Shown here in pieces: positions 37,757 through 46,791 of a stretch of DNA of 64,000 nt. Source of the stretch: Candidatus Hydrothermarchaeum profundi (lineage in GTDB: Archaea; Hydrothermarchaeota; Hydrothermarchaeia; Hydrothermarchaeales; Hydrothermarchaeaceae); NCBI GenBank assembly GCA_002011125.2, contig MTMF02000009.1, forward strand, positions 960,989 through 1,024,988, written 5' to 3'. Position 1 is the stretch's first letter, and every line of letters starts with the position of its first letter. Position numbers and translations under genes: made by a program. The notes beneath the pieces were generated by a model. The model was given only the letters and a program-made list of their open reading frames with translations, was not told the DNA's origin and did not search any database.

Positions 37757-38841
37757 CTCCAGTAATCTTCCATCATTTTCAAAAATTCATCAAAAAGATA
37801 TTCGTTATCATGGGGCCCTGGGTGAGCTTCTGGATGATATTGTATAGAAAAAATAGGGAGTTCTTCATGCCGCATTCCTTCGACTGTATTATCATTTAAA
37901 TTAATATGGGTAACATTAAATCCTGTGCCTTCCAAGGAAGCAGCATCAACCGCATATCCATGGTTTTGGGACGTTATAAACGCTTTCCCTCTAATATAGT
38001 CCCTTACAGGCTGGTTACTCCCTCGATGTCCGAATTTTAGTTTGTATGTTTTTGCACCTGCCGCTAAGGCAAGAAGTTGATGTCCTAAGCAGATCCCAAC
38101 GATAGGCCTCTCTACCATTAGTTTTTTGATAGTTTCTATAACGTATGAGGCTTTTACAGGATCTCCAGGCCCATTAGAGATAACGATTCCTGCAGGCTCC
38201 AGATTTAGGATCTCTTCAGGTTTTGTTGTAGCAGGTACTACGTAGACATCCAATCCTCTTTTTAGGAGGTCTCTTAATATGCTTAATTTTAAACCACAGT
38301 CTAATAGGACTACTTTTTGTTTCCCTTTTCCTTTATATAGTTTAATTTCTTTGGACGTGACTCTCTTTACTAAATCTAGTTCAGAAATGTCTTTTTGTGA
38401 TCTAGCTTTTTCGAGTATCTCCCCTCCATTAATTGGCGACTCAGAAGTTTTTAGTCCACCTTTCATTGTTCCGTATTTTCTTATTTTTATTGTCAGCGCT
38501 CTGGTATCAATTTCAGATATTCCAGGAACACCCTCTTCTCTTAAAAAATCATGGATAGTCTTTATCGAGGATCTATGGCTTGGAATTAGGCAGTTCTCTC
38601 TAACCACAAAGCCTTCAGCTTTAATTCCATCCGATTCAAAGTCCTCTTTATTAACACCATAATTTCCAATCAGAGGATAAGTCAACATAAGTATTTGGCC
38701 AGTATAGCTCGGGTCAGTAAGGGCTTCTTGGTAGCCGCACATGCTAGTATTAAATACCACTTCACCATAGACCTCTTTCTCTGCACCGAAACCCACACCC
38801 TCTAAGATTGTACCATCTTCTAGCACTAAGGTAGCATACAT
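37753..38841 (-). CDS. carA: Carbamoyl-phosphate synthase small subunit
   Basis: Glutaminase subunit of 362 residues that hydrolyses glutamine and channels ammonia to CarB. The N-terminal half has VFNTSMCGYQEALTDPSY. The class I glutamine amidotransferase half has the nucleophile GICLGHQLLALA and the HPEAHPGP histidine-glutamate pair. A TATA-like box on the minus strand at 38857-38866 lies about 20-25 bases upstream of the ATG, suggesting little or no leader. It is the first gene of carAB and is divergent from an ACT-domain regulator. Confidence 0.96.
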   Translation of the reverse strand: MYATLVLEDGTILEGVGFGAEKEVYGEVVFNTSMCGYQEALTDPSYTGQILMLTYPLIGNYGVNKEDFESDGIKAEGFVVRENCLIPSHRSSIKTIHDFLREEGVPGISEIDTRALTIKIRKYGTMKGGLKTSESPINGGEILEKARSQKDISELDLVKRVTSKEIKLYKGKGKQKVVLLDCGLKLSILRDLLKRGLDVYVVPATTKPEEILNLEPAGIVISNGPGDPVKASYVIETIKKLMVERPIVGICLGHQLLALAAGAKTYKLKFGHRGSNQPVRDYIRGKAFITSQNHGYAVDAASLEGTGFNVTHINLNDNTVEGMRHEELPIFSIQYHPEAHPGPHDNEYLFDEFLKMMEDYWR

Positions 38842-38865
38842 TCTTTATACCAATAAATTTATATA

Positions 38866-38903
38866 TGATTCAATTATAAAAGTTTTATGTCATATTTGAA
38901 TCA
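38866..38903. promoter_or_regulatory. Inverted repeat between carAB and the ACT-domain gene
   Basis: TGATTCAA (38866-38873) and TTGAATCA (38896-38903) form a perfect 8-base inverted repeat with centres 30 bases apart. Each arm sits directly upstream of one TATA-like box, minus strand at 38857-38866 for carA and plus strand at 38906-38914 for the ACT gene. It could be a shared operator or two BRE-like elements. Confidence 0.5.
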
Positions 38904-38936
38904 AATAATATAAAAATGAATTATTTATAATATAAA

Positions 38937-39599
38937 ATGAATATATCTGAAGCTACAAGAATGGTCCTCTCTAGGTTTCCATACCTAGAGGAATATATGA
39001 GTCAAGGAATTATAAATTATAGAGCATTGTCAAGAGTTATTTTAGAGGACATTAAGAGGGAGGTAGGTAGAGAGATAAACTTACAGAGTGTTGTGACAGC
39101 TGTAAGGAGATACCATGTTGCTAGTGGAGAAAAATTGAAGGGAGCAATACTTAAAATCCTGTCGAATAGCAATGTGAACCTTAGATATGATATTGGGGCA
39201 ATTACATTAGAGGCGGATCCTGAAGTAATGGATAATATAGTAAAAACCAAAAGTAATGAAGAAGGTTTCATTATCATTCAAGGGATAGAGACCTTAACCA
39301 TCGTTGGCGACGAAAAAGCATTGAAAGGTTTGAGTCGAAAACTTAAAGGAAAAATACTCGAAGCGAAGCAAGATCTAGCTTCAGTAATCGTAAAGAGTCC
39401 TAGGGATATAGCACATACACCTGGAGTTATTGCATATTTGGCGAATGCCCTCTCTATTGCAGGTATAAACGTCGTGGAGATGATGTCTAGCTACACTGAA
39501 ACATGTTTCATAGTAGATGAGGAAGACGCATTAAAAACTGTAGAGACTATTAGAGGCGAAATAAAAAGAGCAAGAGGGAGTTTAGTGAATTTAAAATAG
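38937..39599 (+). CDS. ACT-domain regulator-like protein (COG2150-like)
   Basis: A 220-residue protein with an N-terminal helical region (YLEEYMSQGIINYRALSRVILEDIKREV, then NLQSVVTAVRRY) that looks like a DNA-binding head. The C-terminal ACT domain includes HTPGVIAYLANALSIAGINVVEMMSSYTETCF, as in aspartokinase effector domains. It resembles predicted regulators of amino acid metabolism in COG2150. TATA-like ATAATATAA (38906-38914) is centred 27 bases before the ATG, so the message is probably leaderless. It is divergent from carAB and may regulate it. Confidence 0.78.
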   Translation: MNISEATRMVLSRFPYLEEYMSQGIINYRALSRVILEDIKREVGREINLQSVVTAVRRYHVASGEKLKGAILKILSNSNVNLRYDIGAITLEADPEVMDNIVKTKSNEEGFIIIQGIETLTIVGDEKALKGLSRKLKGKILEAKQDLASVIVKSPRDIAHTPGVIAYLANALSIAGINVVEMMSSYTETCFIVDEEDALKTVETIRGEIKRARGSLVNLK

Positions 39600-39645
39600 A
39601 GCAGCGAGTACCGAGCTGGGGAAATTATTAAAGGGGGTTAAAGCT

Positions 39646-40350
39646 TTGGCTGAATTGAAGGAAATCATTGATAGGTATATGAAAAAGGTACCAGAGGTCA
39701 GGAAATATTGTGACCGATGCTTAGGGACTAGGAGATGGGATGGTAACGTTGTATTAATGATAGTTGATGCCGCTTTTACTTCTATAGGATTGAATTATTT
39801 TAAAACAGTAGTACCCAAGGTTGAAGAATTTAAAAGAAAATTTATAGACACAAGAAGAATAACGAGTCTAAAAGATCTCACTTCAATGGATATTGAAGAA
39901 CTCAGAAATATATGGAAGAATAGAAGGTCTTGGGAAATAGCAAAAAATATAGCTTCTATTTTAGATAAAATTAAGGAACAGAACAACTTAACAGATAAAG
40001 ACGCTTTTGTTCTCTGGGCTAAAAATAGTAAGCTGGAGAGCTGGAAAGAAGACATTATAGGGAAAACGAAAGGGGTAGGGATAAATACTTATCAATATTT
40101 GAGAATGATGGCCGGGATCGATACAGTTATGCCGGATAAAATTGTTAAGAGAGTTCTAAAAGAGATTTCAAGCGAAGCAGGTGAAGAGCTTCTTTTTGAA
40201 GATGATATAGCATTTATAAAAGAGGTTCATAAAATTGCCGAAAAAACAGGATATAGACCAATAGAAATTTGTTGGATGACCTGGCTTGTACATTCGGAGT
40301 CTAGTTTATCAAGAGAAAAGGGATATAGCGAGATTTTGACAAAAATCTAA
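39646..40350 (+). CDS. Helix-hairpin-helix protein, possibly a distant DNA glycosylase relative
   Basis: A 234-residue helical protein. TTG 39646 is supported by AGGGGGT (39631-39637). Near residue 150 it has GKTKGVGINTYQYLRMMAGIDTVMPDKIVKRVL, where a hairpin (KGVGxxT) is followed by an aspartate about 16 residues later. That is the layout of the HhH-GPD base-excision family, but no FeS cysteine motif or catalytic lysine is seen. It could be a catalytically different member. It is separated from the ACT gene by 46 bases on the same strand. Confidence 0.68.
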   Translation: MAELKEIIDRYMKKVPEVRKYCDRCLGTRRWDGNVVLMIVDAAFTSIGLNYFKTVVPKVEEFKRKFIDTRRITSLKDLTSMDIEELRNIWKNRRSWEIAKNIASILDKIKEQNNLTDKDAFVLWAKNSKLESWKEDIIGKTKGVGINTYQYLRMMAGIDTVMPDKIVKRVLKEISSEAGEELLFEDDIAFIKEVHKIAEKTGYRPIEICWMTWLVHSESSLSREKGYSEILTKI

Positions 40351-40351
40351 T

Positions 40352-41083
40352 TCAAGTTAGGTATCTTCTTAAATATCCGAAGTTTAGTTCAAGGAAGTCT
40401 TGTATATTAGATAAGTGGATCCACGATTTGGATACTAATCCTTTAATCTTAAATCCATCGTCTATCATCATCTGAATAGCGTCAGGGAGTTCGTATTCGC
40501 CTCTTTTAGACTTTTTAACTCGTTTCAAGTAATCTTTAATTATATCTTTAAAAATATAAACCGGGCCACAAGAAATGTTACTTATTATTTCATCTTCAGA
40601 AGGCTTTTCTATAACCTGCAGTATAGTTCCATCCTCTTTCATTTTAACAACACTAGACTCTTTAATCCTTTCATCGTTCATTATTTTGAGGCTCAGGGCA
40701 ATATCAAGTTCTTCTTCTTTGAACATCTCAATTAGTTCCCTGTAATGTTTCTCTGGAAAAATAGAGTCACATGCGCTGACTAAAACATCTCCTACAATTA
40801 ATTCACCAGCTGTTAAGAGTGCATGAGCCGATCCCAGCTGTTCTTTTTGTTCAACATAAATTATAGTACCTCCTAGTTGCGAACCGTCTCCCAAATAATC
40901 TGAAATTTGCCACCCGAGGTGGCCTGTAACTATAATAAACTCCCGTATACCCACAGCGTATAGATTTTTCAATATTTGCTCTATGAGGGGTCTTCCTTGT
41001 ACTGGCAGTAGTCCTTTAGCCACCTTATCCGTAATAGGTCTAAGGCGCTTACCTCTTCCTCCTGCAAGTATTACAGCTTTCAA
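40352..41083 (-). CDS. Nucleotidyltransferase of the sugar-phosphate family
   Basis: A 243-residue nucleotidyltransferase that makes NDP-sugars from sugar 1-phosphate. The signature MKAVILAGGRGKRLRPIT, the lysine in GLLPVQGRPLIEQIL and LVSACDSIF with its metal-binding aspartate are present. There is no left-handed beta-helix, so it is short, like RfbA- or ManC-type enzymes. The sugar is unknown. TTG 41083 follows GGAGGTG by 4 bases. The gene follows the metallo-beta-lactamase fold gene on the same strand with a 1-base gap. Confidence 0.85.
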   Translation of the reverse strand: MKAVILAGGRGKRLRPITDKVAKGLLPVQGRPLIEQILKNLYAVGIREFIIVTGHLGWQISDYLGDGSQLGGTIIYVEQKEQLGSAHALLTAGELIVGDVLVSACDSIFPEKHYRELIEMFKEEELDIALSLKIMNDERIKESSVVKMKEDGTILQVIEKPSEDEIISNISCGPVYIFKDIIKDYLKRVKKSKRGEYELPDAIQMMIDDGFKIKGLVSKSWIHLSNIQDFLELNFGYLRRYLT

Positions 41084-41084
41084 G

Positions 41085-41825
41085 CTACACCTCCAGTTTC
41101 ATAAGGTCCTCTGCGAAGATTATTTCGCCGTTAAAAGCTGTAGATACTATATCCTTAATATTCTCCATATTACTCTCTACTTCAGGTGAGAAATGTGTCA
41201 GAATCAGTTTATAAACAGGTAGACCTTTTATAAATCTTGCCAGTGTCTTAGGATTAGTATGTCCACTGACTTTAGATATAGATGAGCATTCATGAATAAG
41301 GACCCCTACGTTATCGCCTATTAGTTTCTTTATACCTTCACAAGGCTCAGTGTCTCCCGAGAAAATTACAGATGAGCTTTTAGAGTCGATTCTATATGCG
41401 AGACTCGGTTCTAAATGAGACGTTGTAGCTACTCTAATTTCATCTCTCCCTATATTAAATACATCCATGCTTTGTAGTTCCTTTGTGTCTAATTCAAATC
41501 TTCCTTGTAGATAGGGATACGATTTAAGTTGCATTTCTATCCATTTCACAGTGCCAGTAGGCCCAATTACCCTCATATCGTTTCTACCCATCAGATAATT
41601 CGCTTTTAAAATAGCAAGAAAATCAGAGTTATGATCCAAATGATGGTGAGTAAAAAAAATATGTGTAATATCCTTAGGAGAATAGCCGCTTTGTATAATC
41701 CTACTCAGAACTCCAGATCCGCAATCAAGTAGATAAAGATTATTATTAGTATCCACAAGGATCCCTGTTTGTACTCTACTAGGTGTAGGTATCGAGAACC
41801 CCGTACCAAGTAGTACAACACGCAT
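41085..41825 (-). CDS. Metallo-beta-lactamase fold hydrolase, RNase Z-like
   Basis: A 246-residue hydrolase with the motif FTHHHLDHNSD (HxHxDH) for two zinc ions, plus SGDTEPCE and a later TLTHFSPE-type histidine (KLILTHFS). Residues around VVLLGTGFSIPTPSRVQTG at the start match RNase Z-like proteins. ATG 41825 is preferred over 41849 because TATA-like AAATTTAAAT at 41848-41857 is centred 27 bases upstream, fitting a leaderless message. tRNA 3' processing is possible, but other members act on small molecules. Certainty about substrate is low. Confidence 0.85.
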   Translation of the reverse strand: MRVVLLGTGFSIPTPSRVQTGILVDTNNNLYLLDCGSGVLSRIIQSGYSPKDITHIFFTHHHLDHNSDFLAILKANYLMGRNDMRVIGPTGTVKWIEMQLKSYPYLQGRFELDTKELQSMDVFNIGRDEIRVATTSHLEPSLAYRIDSKSSSVIFSGDTEPCEGIKKLIGDNVGVLIHECSSISKVSGHTNPKTLARFIKGLPVYKLILTHFSPEVESNMENIKDIVSTAFNGEIIFAEDLMKLEV

Positions 41826-41847
41826 ATTTAGAAATTTCAAAGATATC

Positions 41848-41857
41848 AAATTTAAAT
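41848..41857 (-). promoter_or_regulatory. TATA box of the RNase Z-like gene
   Basis: The AT-rich palindromic ATTTAAATTT on the minus strand is centred about 27 bases before ATG 41825, supporting that start and a leaderless message. Confidence 0.48.
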
Positions 41858-41959
41858 CCAGCGATTTATGTATACGCGTGTGTTTAGGAAGGAGATTAGG
41901 ATATAGAGTTTAAGATGAGTAACATAAGATTTAATTATTTTTAATATTAAAGTTTTAGC

Positions 41960-42688
41960 ATGGTTGAGATATTAATACATAAGTTTAAAGATATGGATCT
42001 TAAAGGAGCTACAGTAGTAAATGGATTCCCTAGTTTAGGCTTGGTTAGCACTATTACAGCCAATTATCTCATAGGTACTATTAACTTAGATCAGATAGGG
42101 GCGCTTGATTCAGAAGCATTTCCCCCCGTTTCAATGATATATGCCGCAAAGCCCAAATTTCCAGCAAGGATTTATGCCGATGAAAATGCAAAAATAGTAG
42201 TCTTCCTCTCAGAATTCACTCCAATACCCCAATTAGTGAGACCAATAGCAAGAGCAATACTGGATTGGACGAAAAAGAACAAATGTGCAAGAATCGTTGC
42301 GCCTGAAGTCATTTCTATAAGCGAAGCAAGTAAAATTCATGTCTTTGGAGTTGCAAGCACTGATCGTGCTAGAGAAGAAATGAAAAAGCTTCACATCAGG
42401 CCCTTCACCCAAGGGATGGTTTCTGGAATAACAGGTGTATTCCTTAATGAAGGCCGAAGACAGAATATAGATGTTTACGCACTATTAGCTCAAGCGAGAC
42501 CAGAGATACCCGATGCGAGAGCAGCAGCAAAAATAATTGAGGTCATAGATAAACTAGTACCTACAATCGAAATCGAGGTGGAGCCACTTTATGCTGAAGC
42601 TGAAAGGATTGAAGCTTATGTCAAGAAACTCAGAGAACAAGCAAAGCCTGCCTTCGAGCCTTCTACTCCAGAGAATATGTATCAGTAA
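41960..42688 (+). CDS. PAC2 family protein (proteasome-assembly-chaperone-like)
   Basis: A 242-residue protein of the PAC2 superfamily, with the beta-alpha core LKGATVVNGFPSLGLVSTITANYLI and IVVFLSEFTPIPQLVRPIARAIL. Archaeal relatives include PbaA/PbaB, which assist proteasome assembly, but many members are uncharacterised. The last 50 residues are a helix, EAERIEAYVKKLREQA. It is 57 bases upstream of nurA on the same strand, though nurA has its own TATA-like box. Confidence 0.85.
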   Translation: MVEILIHKFKDMDLKGATVVNGFPSLGLVSTITANYLIGTINLDQIGALDSEAFPPVSMIYAAKPKFPARIYADENAKIVVFLSEFTPIPQLVRPIARAILDWTKKNKCARIVAPEVISISEASKIHVFGVASTDRAREEMKKLHIRPFTQGMVSGITGVFLNEGRRQNIDVYALLAQARPEIPDARAAAKIIEVIDKLVPTIEIEVEPLYAEAERIEAYVKKLREQAKPAFEPSTPENMYQ

Positions 42689-42715
42689 ACACTTTTTCTT
42701 TGCTCTCACCCAAGG

Positions 42716-42723
42716 TTTAAATT
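42716..42723 (+). promoter_or_regulatory. TATA box of nurA
   Basis: TTTAAATT is centred 27 bases before ATG 42746 with no ribosome binding site in between, so the nurA-herA message is likely leaderless. Confidence 0.48.
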
Positions 42724-42745
42724 CTAAAAACGAGATTTTTTTCTA

Positions 42746-43759
42746 ATGCTCAATTCTATGTATGAGACTCTAGCTAAAAAGAAGTCCATTATCCGGGAGG
42801 AAATAGATAGACTCCTTCGAATTAGAGATATTGAGAAATATAAGGATCTGTGGAGGAGTGTAGAATTTTCTGGAGAAGAGGTTAAAATAGGAGGAGAAGA
42901 TGGGAGTTTTAATCATTTGAAATATAAAAACTTCGTCCTATATGCTGTAAATGCAATAGCTTTTTCATATGATGGTAGTATAAAGGGGGTAGAGGCCTCG
43001 GATATCAACATACTATTTCCTTACAAGAACATTGAAGAAAGACTAAAACTTTATCAAACTATACTAGAACTCAAGGTCTCCCAACGGATAATTGATGAGG
43101 TAGAAGTGTTCTTATTAGATGGATCTTTGATGAGCAAGTTAGCAGCTCCTAAAGAGCTAGTTTTAACTATAGATGAAAAGAAAGAAGTAGTGGACTTTCT
43201 GCCTAAATTGGAGAGGGAGATTGCATTGGAGATATCTTCCTCTAAGTATGCTGGGATGTTAGGCAAATACGAGAAGATAGCATTTTTTGAATATCTAGAA
43301 TTTTTAGTAGTTGTAGGTAAACTGTTAGAAAAAGGCCTTAATAAAATAGTTTGTGTATCGAAGACTTCTACTTGGTCAGAGTTTAATCAGGGAATGTCGG
43401 ACCTAGCTGTATATGAAGAACTAACCAATAAAAGTGGATATTCAAAGCCGGTATATAGGCCGCTAGGCTCTTATTATGGAAGATTCCCCATAAATGAGGA
43501 GCTATTTGAAAGTCTAGTGTTTACAACCTTCTATGCAAGGCTTGAGGATAATAAAAATACATTCATGTTTGAAGTGCCTATGGAGATAGATGAAGAGGAG
43601 GTATACGATATATTAAACAAAATCAAACCTATCTGCGTTGAGGGATATCCATATTTATTAAAAAAAGCGCATAGGAAAGTTGTAATAACCCGGAAAGACA
43701 TTCACAGAATCTTTACCTCTCTAGGAATACATGCGAAAACCGGTAGGGAGATGTTATGA
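42746..43759 (+). CDS. nurA: NurA 5'-3' nuclease
   Basis: Nuclease partner of HerA in archaeal DNA end resection. The N-terminal metal site GGEDGSFNHL (conserved aspartate) and EVEVFLLDGSLM with its second aspartate are present. Length 337 is normal. A TATA-like TTTAAATT at 42716-42723 is centred 27 bases before ATG 42746, so the message is probably leaderless. The stop overlaps herA by 4 bases, the usual coupled arrangement for this pair. Confidence 0.9.
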   Translation: MLNSMYETLAKKKSIIREEIDRLLRIRDIEKYKDLWRSVEFSGEEVKIGGEDGSFNHLKYKNFVLYAVNAIAFSYDGSIKGVEASDINILFPYKNIEERLKLYQTILELKVSQRIIDEVEVFLLDGSLMSKLAAPKELVLTIDEKKEVVDFLPKLEREIALEISSSKYAGMLGKYEKIAFFEYLEFLVVVGKLLEKGLNKIVCVSKTSTWSEFNQGMSDLAVYEELTNKSGYSKPVYRPLGSYYGRFPINEELFESLVFTTFYARLEDNKNTFMFEVPMEIDEEEVYDILNKIKPICVEGYPYLLKKAHRKVVITRKDIHRIFTSLGIHAKTGREML

Positions 43760-45237
43760 GCGAATTAATTGGTACATGCATCGGTGAAGCGTCTCCAAGT
43801 GAAGCCACATTCATCTCTAAAGGTATGCCGCGTACTGGAGAATATGTGATCTTGAGCTATGATGGAAAAAATATATTAGGCATGGTGGAAACTTTAACGA
43901 GGGGGAGTCCCTCAATATCAGATGACATTTTAGATCCTGAGGTAGTAGAGAGAATTTTGAATTTTGAGAATGAAGAATACATAAGAGGTGTTATAAGACT
44001 TTTAGGGGAGGTTAATACTTTAGAAATTCCAAAGGTACCTCCACCTCCTGGTACCAAGATTTATAGAGCGGATTCGCGGTCACTAAAGAAAATATTCGGG
44101 AAAGGAGATATAAAACTTGGGAGACTTCTTTCACATCCAGATGTCCCAGTTTACATAGATGGAAATAGGATGATAACTCGGCATCTGGCTATTTTAGCTA
44201 TAACAGGAGCTGGCAAATCCAATACCGTAAGCGTCATAGTTGAAGGCATATTGAAGCTAAATGGTCTTCCTATAATTTTCGATATGCATTCTGAATATGT
44301 GAATGCGGAGTTCGCAGGAGGGGTCAAAAGAATTGCTCCAATGTTAAACCCACTATACCTCTCAGCGGACGAATTTAAGATTCTTGTTGATATAAGTAAA
44401 GACGCCTATGTGCAAGAGCGTTATTTGAGAAGGGCTTACATGGAAGCAAGGCGAAGAACTGAAGAGGGCCATAGGAATTTTGTAGAGCAGGTTATATCTG
44501 CCTTGGAGGATATCCGCGCAAGCGAGGAAGATTTTACGCAGAGCGAGAAAAATGCGATTGTAGGTGTAATAAATAAGGTTGAGGATTTTGAATTAAAATA
44601 TAGGGGGTTAGTAAATCCTTATGCTTCGGATATACTGGATGAACTGGAGCAGGGAAAAGCAAATGTAATAGATCTAGGGCAAGTGGATGAAGACTATGCT
44701 GATGTTATTGTAAGTCATGTACTTAGAAAAATTCTGTACAAAAGAAAGAGTAAAGAGATTCCTCCCTCATTTTGCGTATTAGAAGAGGCACATATACTAG
44801 CTCCTATGTATAGGCCGACCTTGTCTAAATACTGGATAGACAGGATTGCTCGTGAAGGTAGGAAATTTGGGGTGGGATTATGTATGGTTAGTCAGCGACC
44901 TAAGAGTCTGGATCAAAATTCCCTTTCTCAGGCAAATAATTCTATAATAATGAGGCTGATAGAGCCAAGTGACCAGCGCCATGTACAGCAGGCTAGCGAG
45001 AGGCTGAGTGATGATTTACTATCTCAGCTTCCCTCTCTTAATATAGGCGAGGCAGTAGTAGTGGGCTTGATGACTAAAATCCCGGCATTGGTAAAAATCG
45101 ACAAATTTGAAGGAAAGCTTGGCGGCGGCGACCCGGATGTGATAGGAGAATGGAAAAAAACATTCAAAGAGAAAGAAGAGAAAACAATAAAGGAGAAAAA
45201 GGAAATAAATGATTTGTATGGAGGGATGATCGAATAA
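43756..45237 (+). CDS. herA: HerA DNA helicase/translocase
   Basis: Hexameric ATP-dependent DNA translocase of 493 residues. The N-terminal HAS-type barrel (about residues 1-95) is followed by Walker A GAGKSNT at 151-157. Walker B and sensor segments FCVLEEAHILAP and SQRPKSL come next, and the DMHSEYVNAEF region also fits the family. A linker to the C-terminal lysine-rich tail ends in KEKEEKTIKEKKEIND. It is coupled to nurA. With Mre11-Rad50 7 kb away it would form the archaeal end-resection machine. Confidence 0.95.
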   Translation: MSELIGTCIGEASPSEATFISKGMPRTGEYVILSYDGKNILGMVETLTRGSPSISDDILDPEVVERILNFENEEYIRGVIRLLGEVNTLEIPKVPPPPGTKIYRADSRSLKKIFGKGDIKLGRLLSHPDVPVYIDGNRMITRHLAILAITGAGKSNTVSVIVEGILKLNGLPIIFDMHSEYVNAEFAGGVKRIAPMLNPLYLSADEFKILVDISKDAYVQERYLRRAYMEARRRTEEGHRNFVEQVISALEDIRASEEDFTQSEKNAIVGVINKVEDFELKYRGLVNPYASDILDELEQGKANVIDLGQVDEDYADVIVSHVLRKILYKRKSKEIPPSFCVLEEAHILAPMYRPTLSKYWIDRIAREGRKFGVGLCMVSQRPKSLDQNSLSQANNSIIMRLIEPSDQRHVQQASERLSDDLLSQLPSLNIGEAVVVGLMTKIPALVKIDKFEGKLGGGDPDVIGEWKKTFKEKEEKTIKEKKEINDLYGGMIE

Positions 45238-45242
45238 AGGTT

Positions 45243-45800
45243 TTAGTTCTTGGTTATCCCTTTTTCTTTCATGATTTCATCTATTTTCTTTTGAAGTTCT
45301 TCAATCGTGCCTGTGTTATCTACGATATAATCCGCTTTTCTCCCGATTACTTCAATACGTTGCTCGGTTTCTCTCATCTCGCTCTCTAAAAATTCTGCAA
45401 ATGTCATAGAGGCCTCTCCCTTTTCTTTTCTCGTTACTGCTCTAACATACCTATCTCTTACTGGGGCGTTTATGAATATCAAAATATTATTTTCAAAGCT
45501 TCTGAGCATTTCAACTTCGTTATCATATCTTATTCCATCGATGACTATTAGATTAGATGGATCCTTTTCTAAGTCTTTTTTAAATGCATTGACTATTACA
45601 TCCATACCAAGCTCTGCCCGTAAACTTGCTCCAAGTTTCTGTAAATATTCCCTCTTATGGGGAAGATAAAGTCTATCTAAGATATCCATCAAAATCTGAG
45701 AAAAGCGGTGTTGGCTAGCGCCATACTTTGAGCTGAGATATTCACTTACAGTAGTCTTGCCTGAGCCAATACCACCTACTAACCCGATTACAAGCTTCAT
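45243..45800 (-). CDS. P-loop kinase, dephospho-CoA kinase / dNMP kinase-like
   Basis: A 185-residue P-loop phosphotransferase with Walker A GLVGGIGSGKTTVSEYL, the lid-like arginines in VRDRYVRAVTRKEKG and an NMP-binding part with LGASLRAELG. It resembles dephospho-CoA kinase-like and deoxynucleotide kinases. Its start overlaps the stop of dCMP deaminase by 4 bases on the same strand. That coupling makes a role in dNTP supply, for example phosphorylating dUMP, dCMP or dTMP, more likely than CoA synthesis. This is inference. Confidence 0.78.
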   Translation of the reverse strand: MKLVIGLVGGIGSGKTTVSEYLSSKYGASQHRFSQILMDILDRLYLPHKREYLQKLGASLRAELGMDVIVNAFKKDLEKDPSNLIVIDGIRYDNEVEMLRSFENNILIFINAPVRDRYVRAVTRKEKGEASMTFAEFLESEMRETEQRIEVIGRKADYIVDNTGTIEELQKKIDEIMKEKGITKN

Positions 45801-46387
45801 TCAGCCACCGATTCTTTTTCGGCACCAGTTACCTCCGGAGGCTTACTTTCCTCCCTAGAATCGACATGTACTACCTCAATATTAGCAGCTTTTAATATCT
45901 CTAATCCCTCTTTATCGGTGTATTCACCGCTGACAACTACCCTCGTGATACCCGCATTTACCATAAGCCTAGCACAGATTTTACATGGAAACCCATTCAC
46001 ATATAGCGTGGCTTTTCGAGCTTGTTTACCCGCCTGCAATAATGCATTCTGCTCTGCATGTACCGCCGGGCATATACCATGACCCATTCCGCTCTCGATA
46101 TTGTTTTCGTCTTTTACGCAGGCAACAAAACCTTCTATAGGTTGAAAGTGCCTGTGCTCCGGCAGACAAATATCAATAATGTCACAGTTTACATTTTTCG
46201 AGCAGAAATTACAATCTTTTTTGCAGCAATGTGGCGCGCCTCTTACAGGGCCATTGTAGCCGGTAGAGATTATTTCTTTGTCCTCATTAACTATTACCGC
46301 TCCAAACTGGTGCCTTATGCACGTAGAGCGTGTCGCAACATTTTCAACTATTCGTGCGAAGTATACATCCCATGATGGCCTATTCAT
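45797..46387 (-). CDS. dCMP deaminase
   Basis: Zinc enzyme of 196 residues that deaminates dCMP to dUMP. VHAEQNALLQAG provides the zinc ligand histidine and catalytic glutamate, and NGFPCKICARLMVNAG provides two cysteine ligands. Two extra CxxC-type groups, CCKKDCNFCSKNVNC, suggest a structural metal site. ATG 46387 (MNRPSWDVYFA) is chosen because GAGGT lies 8 bases upstream, whereas TTG 46402 lacks a site. It is coupled to the P-loop kinase downstream. Confidence 0.93.
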   Translation of the reverse strand: MNRPSWDVYFARIVENVATRSTCIRHQFGAVIVNEDKEIISTGYNGPVRGAPHCCKKDCNFCSKNVNCDIIDICLPEHRHFQPIEGFVACVKDENNIESGMGHGICPAVHAEQNALLQAGKQARKATLYVNGFPCKICARLMVNAGITRVVVSGEYTDKEGLEILKAANIEVVHVDSREESKPPEVTGAEKESVAE

Positions 46388-46498
46388 AGTCTTCAACCTC
46401 AACTCAGTAAAGGGTAATTTCCTTAAACAAACTTTCGATTTGCCTAGGGCTATTTCCTAAGGAGTTTTTAATCCTTGTGTAAGAGAGCCTAAAAAAAG

Positions 46499-46756
46499 TT
46501 ATTCTACTATTTTATAGACTACATCGTTTGGCCTAACCCGTTCTTTGACTTTTATACCAACTGACTGTCCTTTTCCGGCTTCCTGAACATCTACTCTATC
46601 TATCTGCATGCTCTCAACTTTTTGTTGGAAATTAGTTGTGTGGCCTTCTATAGAGATCGTATCACCAACTGAGAGAGAACCGTCAGTTAGCTTAACCCCT
46701 GCTACTCCTACCTTAGAAAAATAAGTAAAAACAGTACCTACTTTCTCTTTTTCCAT
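46499..46756 (-). CDS. Translation factor-like beta-barrel protein
   Basis: An 85-residue protein that corresponds to domain 2 of EF-Tu-type GTPases, without any GTPase domain. It starts KVGTVFTYFSKVGVAGVKL, includes LSVGDTISIEGH, MQIDRVDVQEAGKGQSVGIKV and RVRPNDVVYKIVE, all typical of the barrel. Such stand-alone proteins are common in archaea and their role is unknown. It stands between the dCMP deaminase and DNA ligase genes and is likely in the same direction as the ligase. Confidence 0.85.
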   Translation of the reverse strand: MEKEKVGTVFTYFSKVGVAGVKLTDGSLSVGDTISIEGHTTNFQQKVESMQIDRVDVQEAGKGQSVGIKVKERVRPNDVVYKIVE

Positions 46757-46791
46757 GGTGTTTCACCCCAAAATATTGATAGCATACTCGA

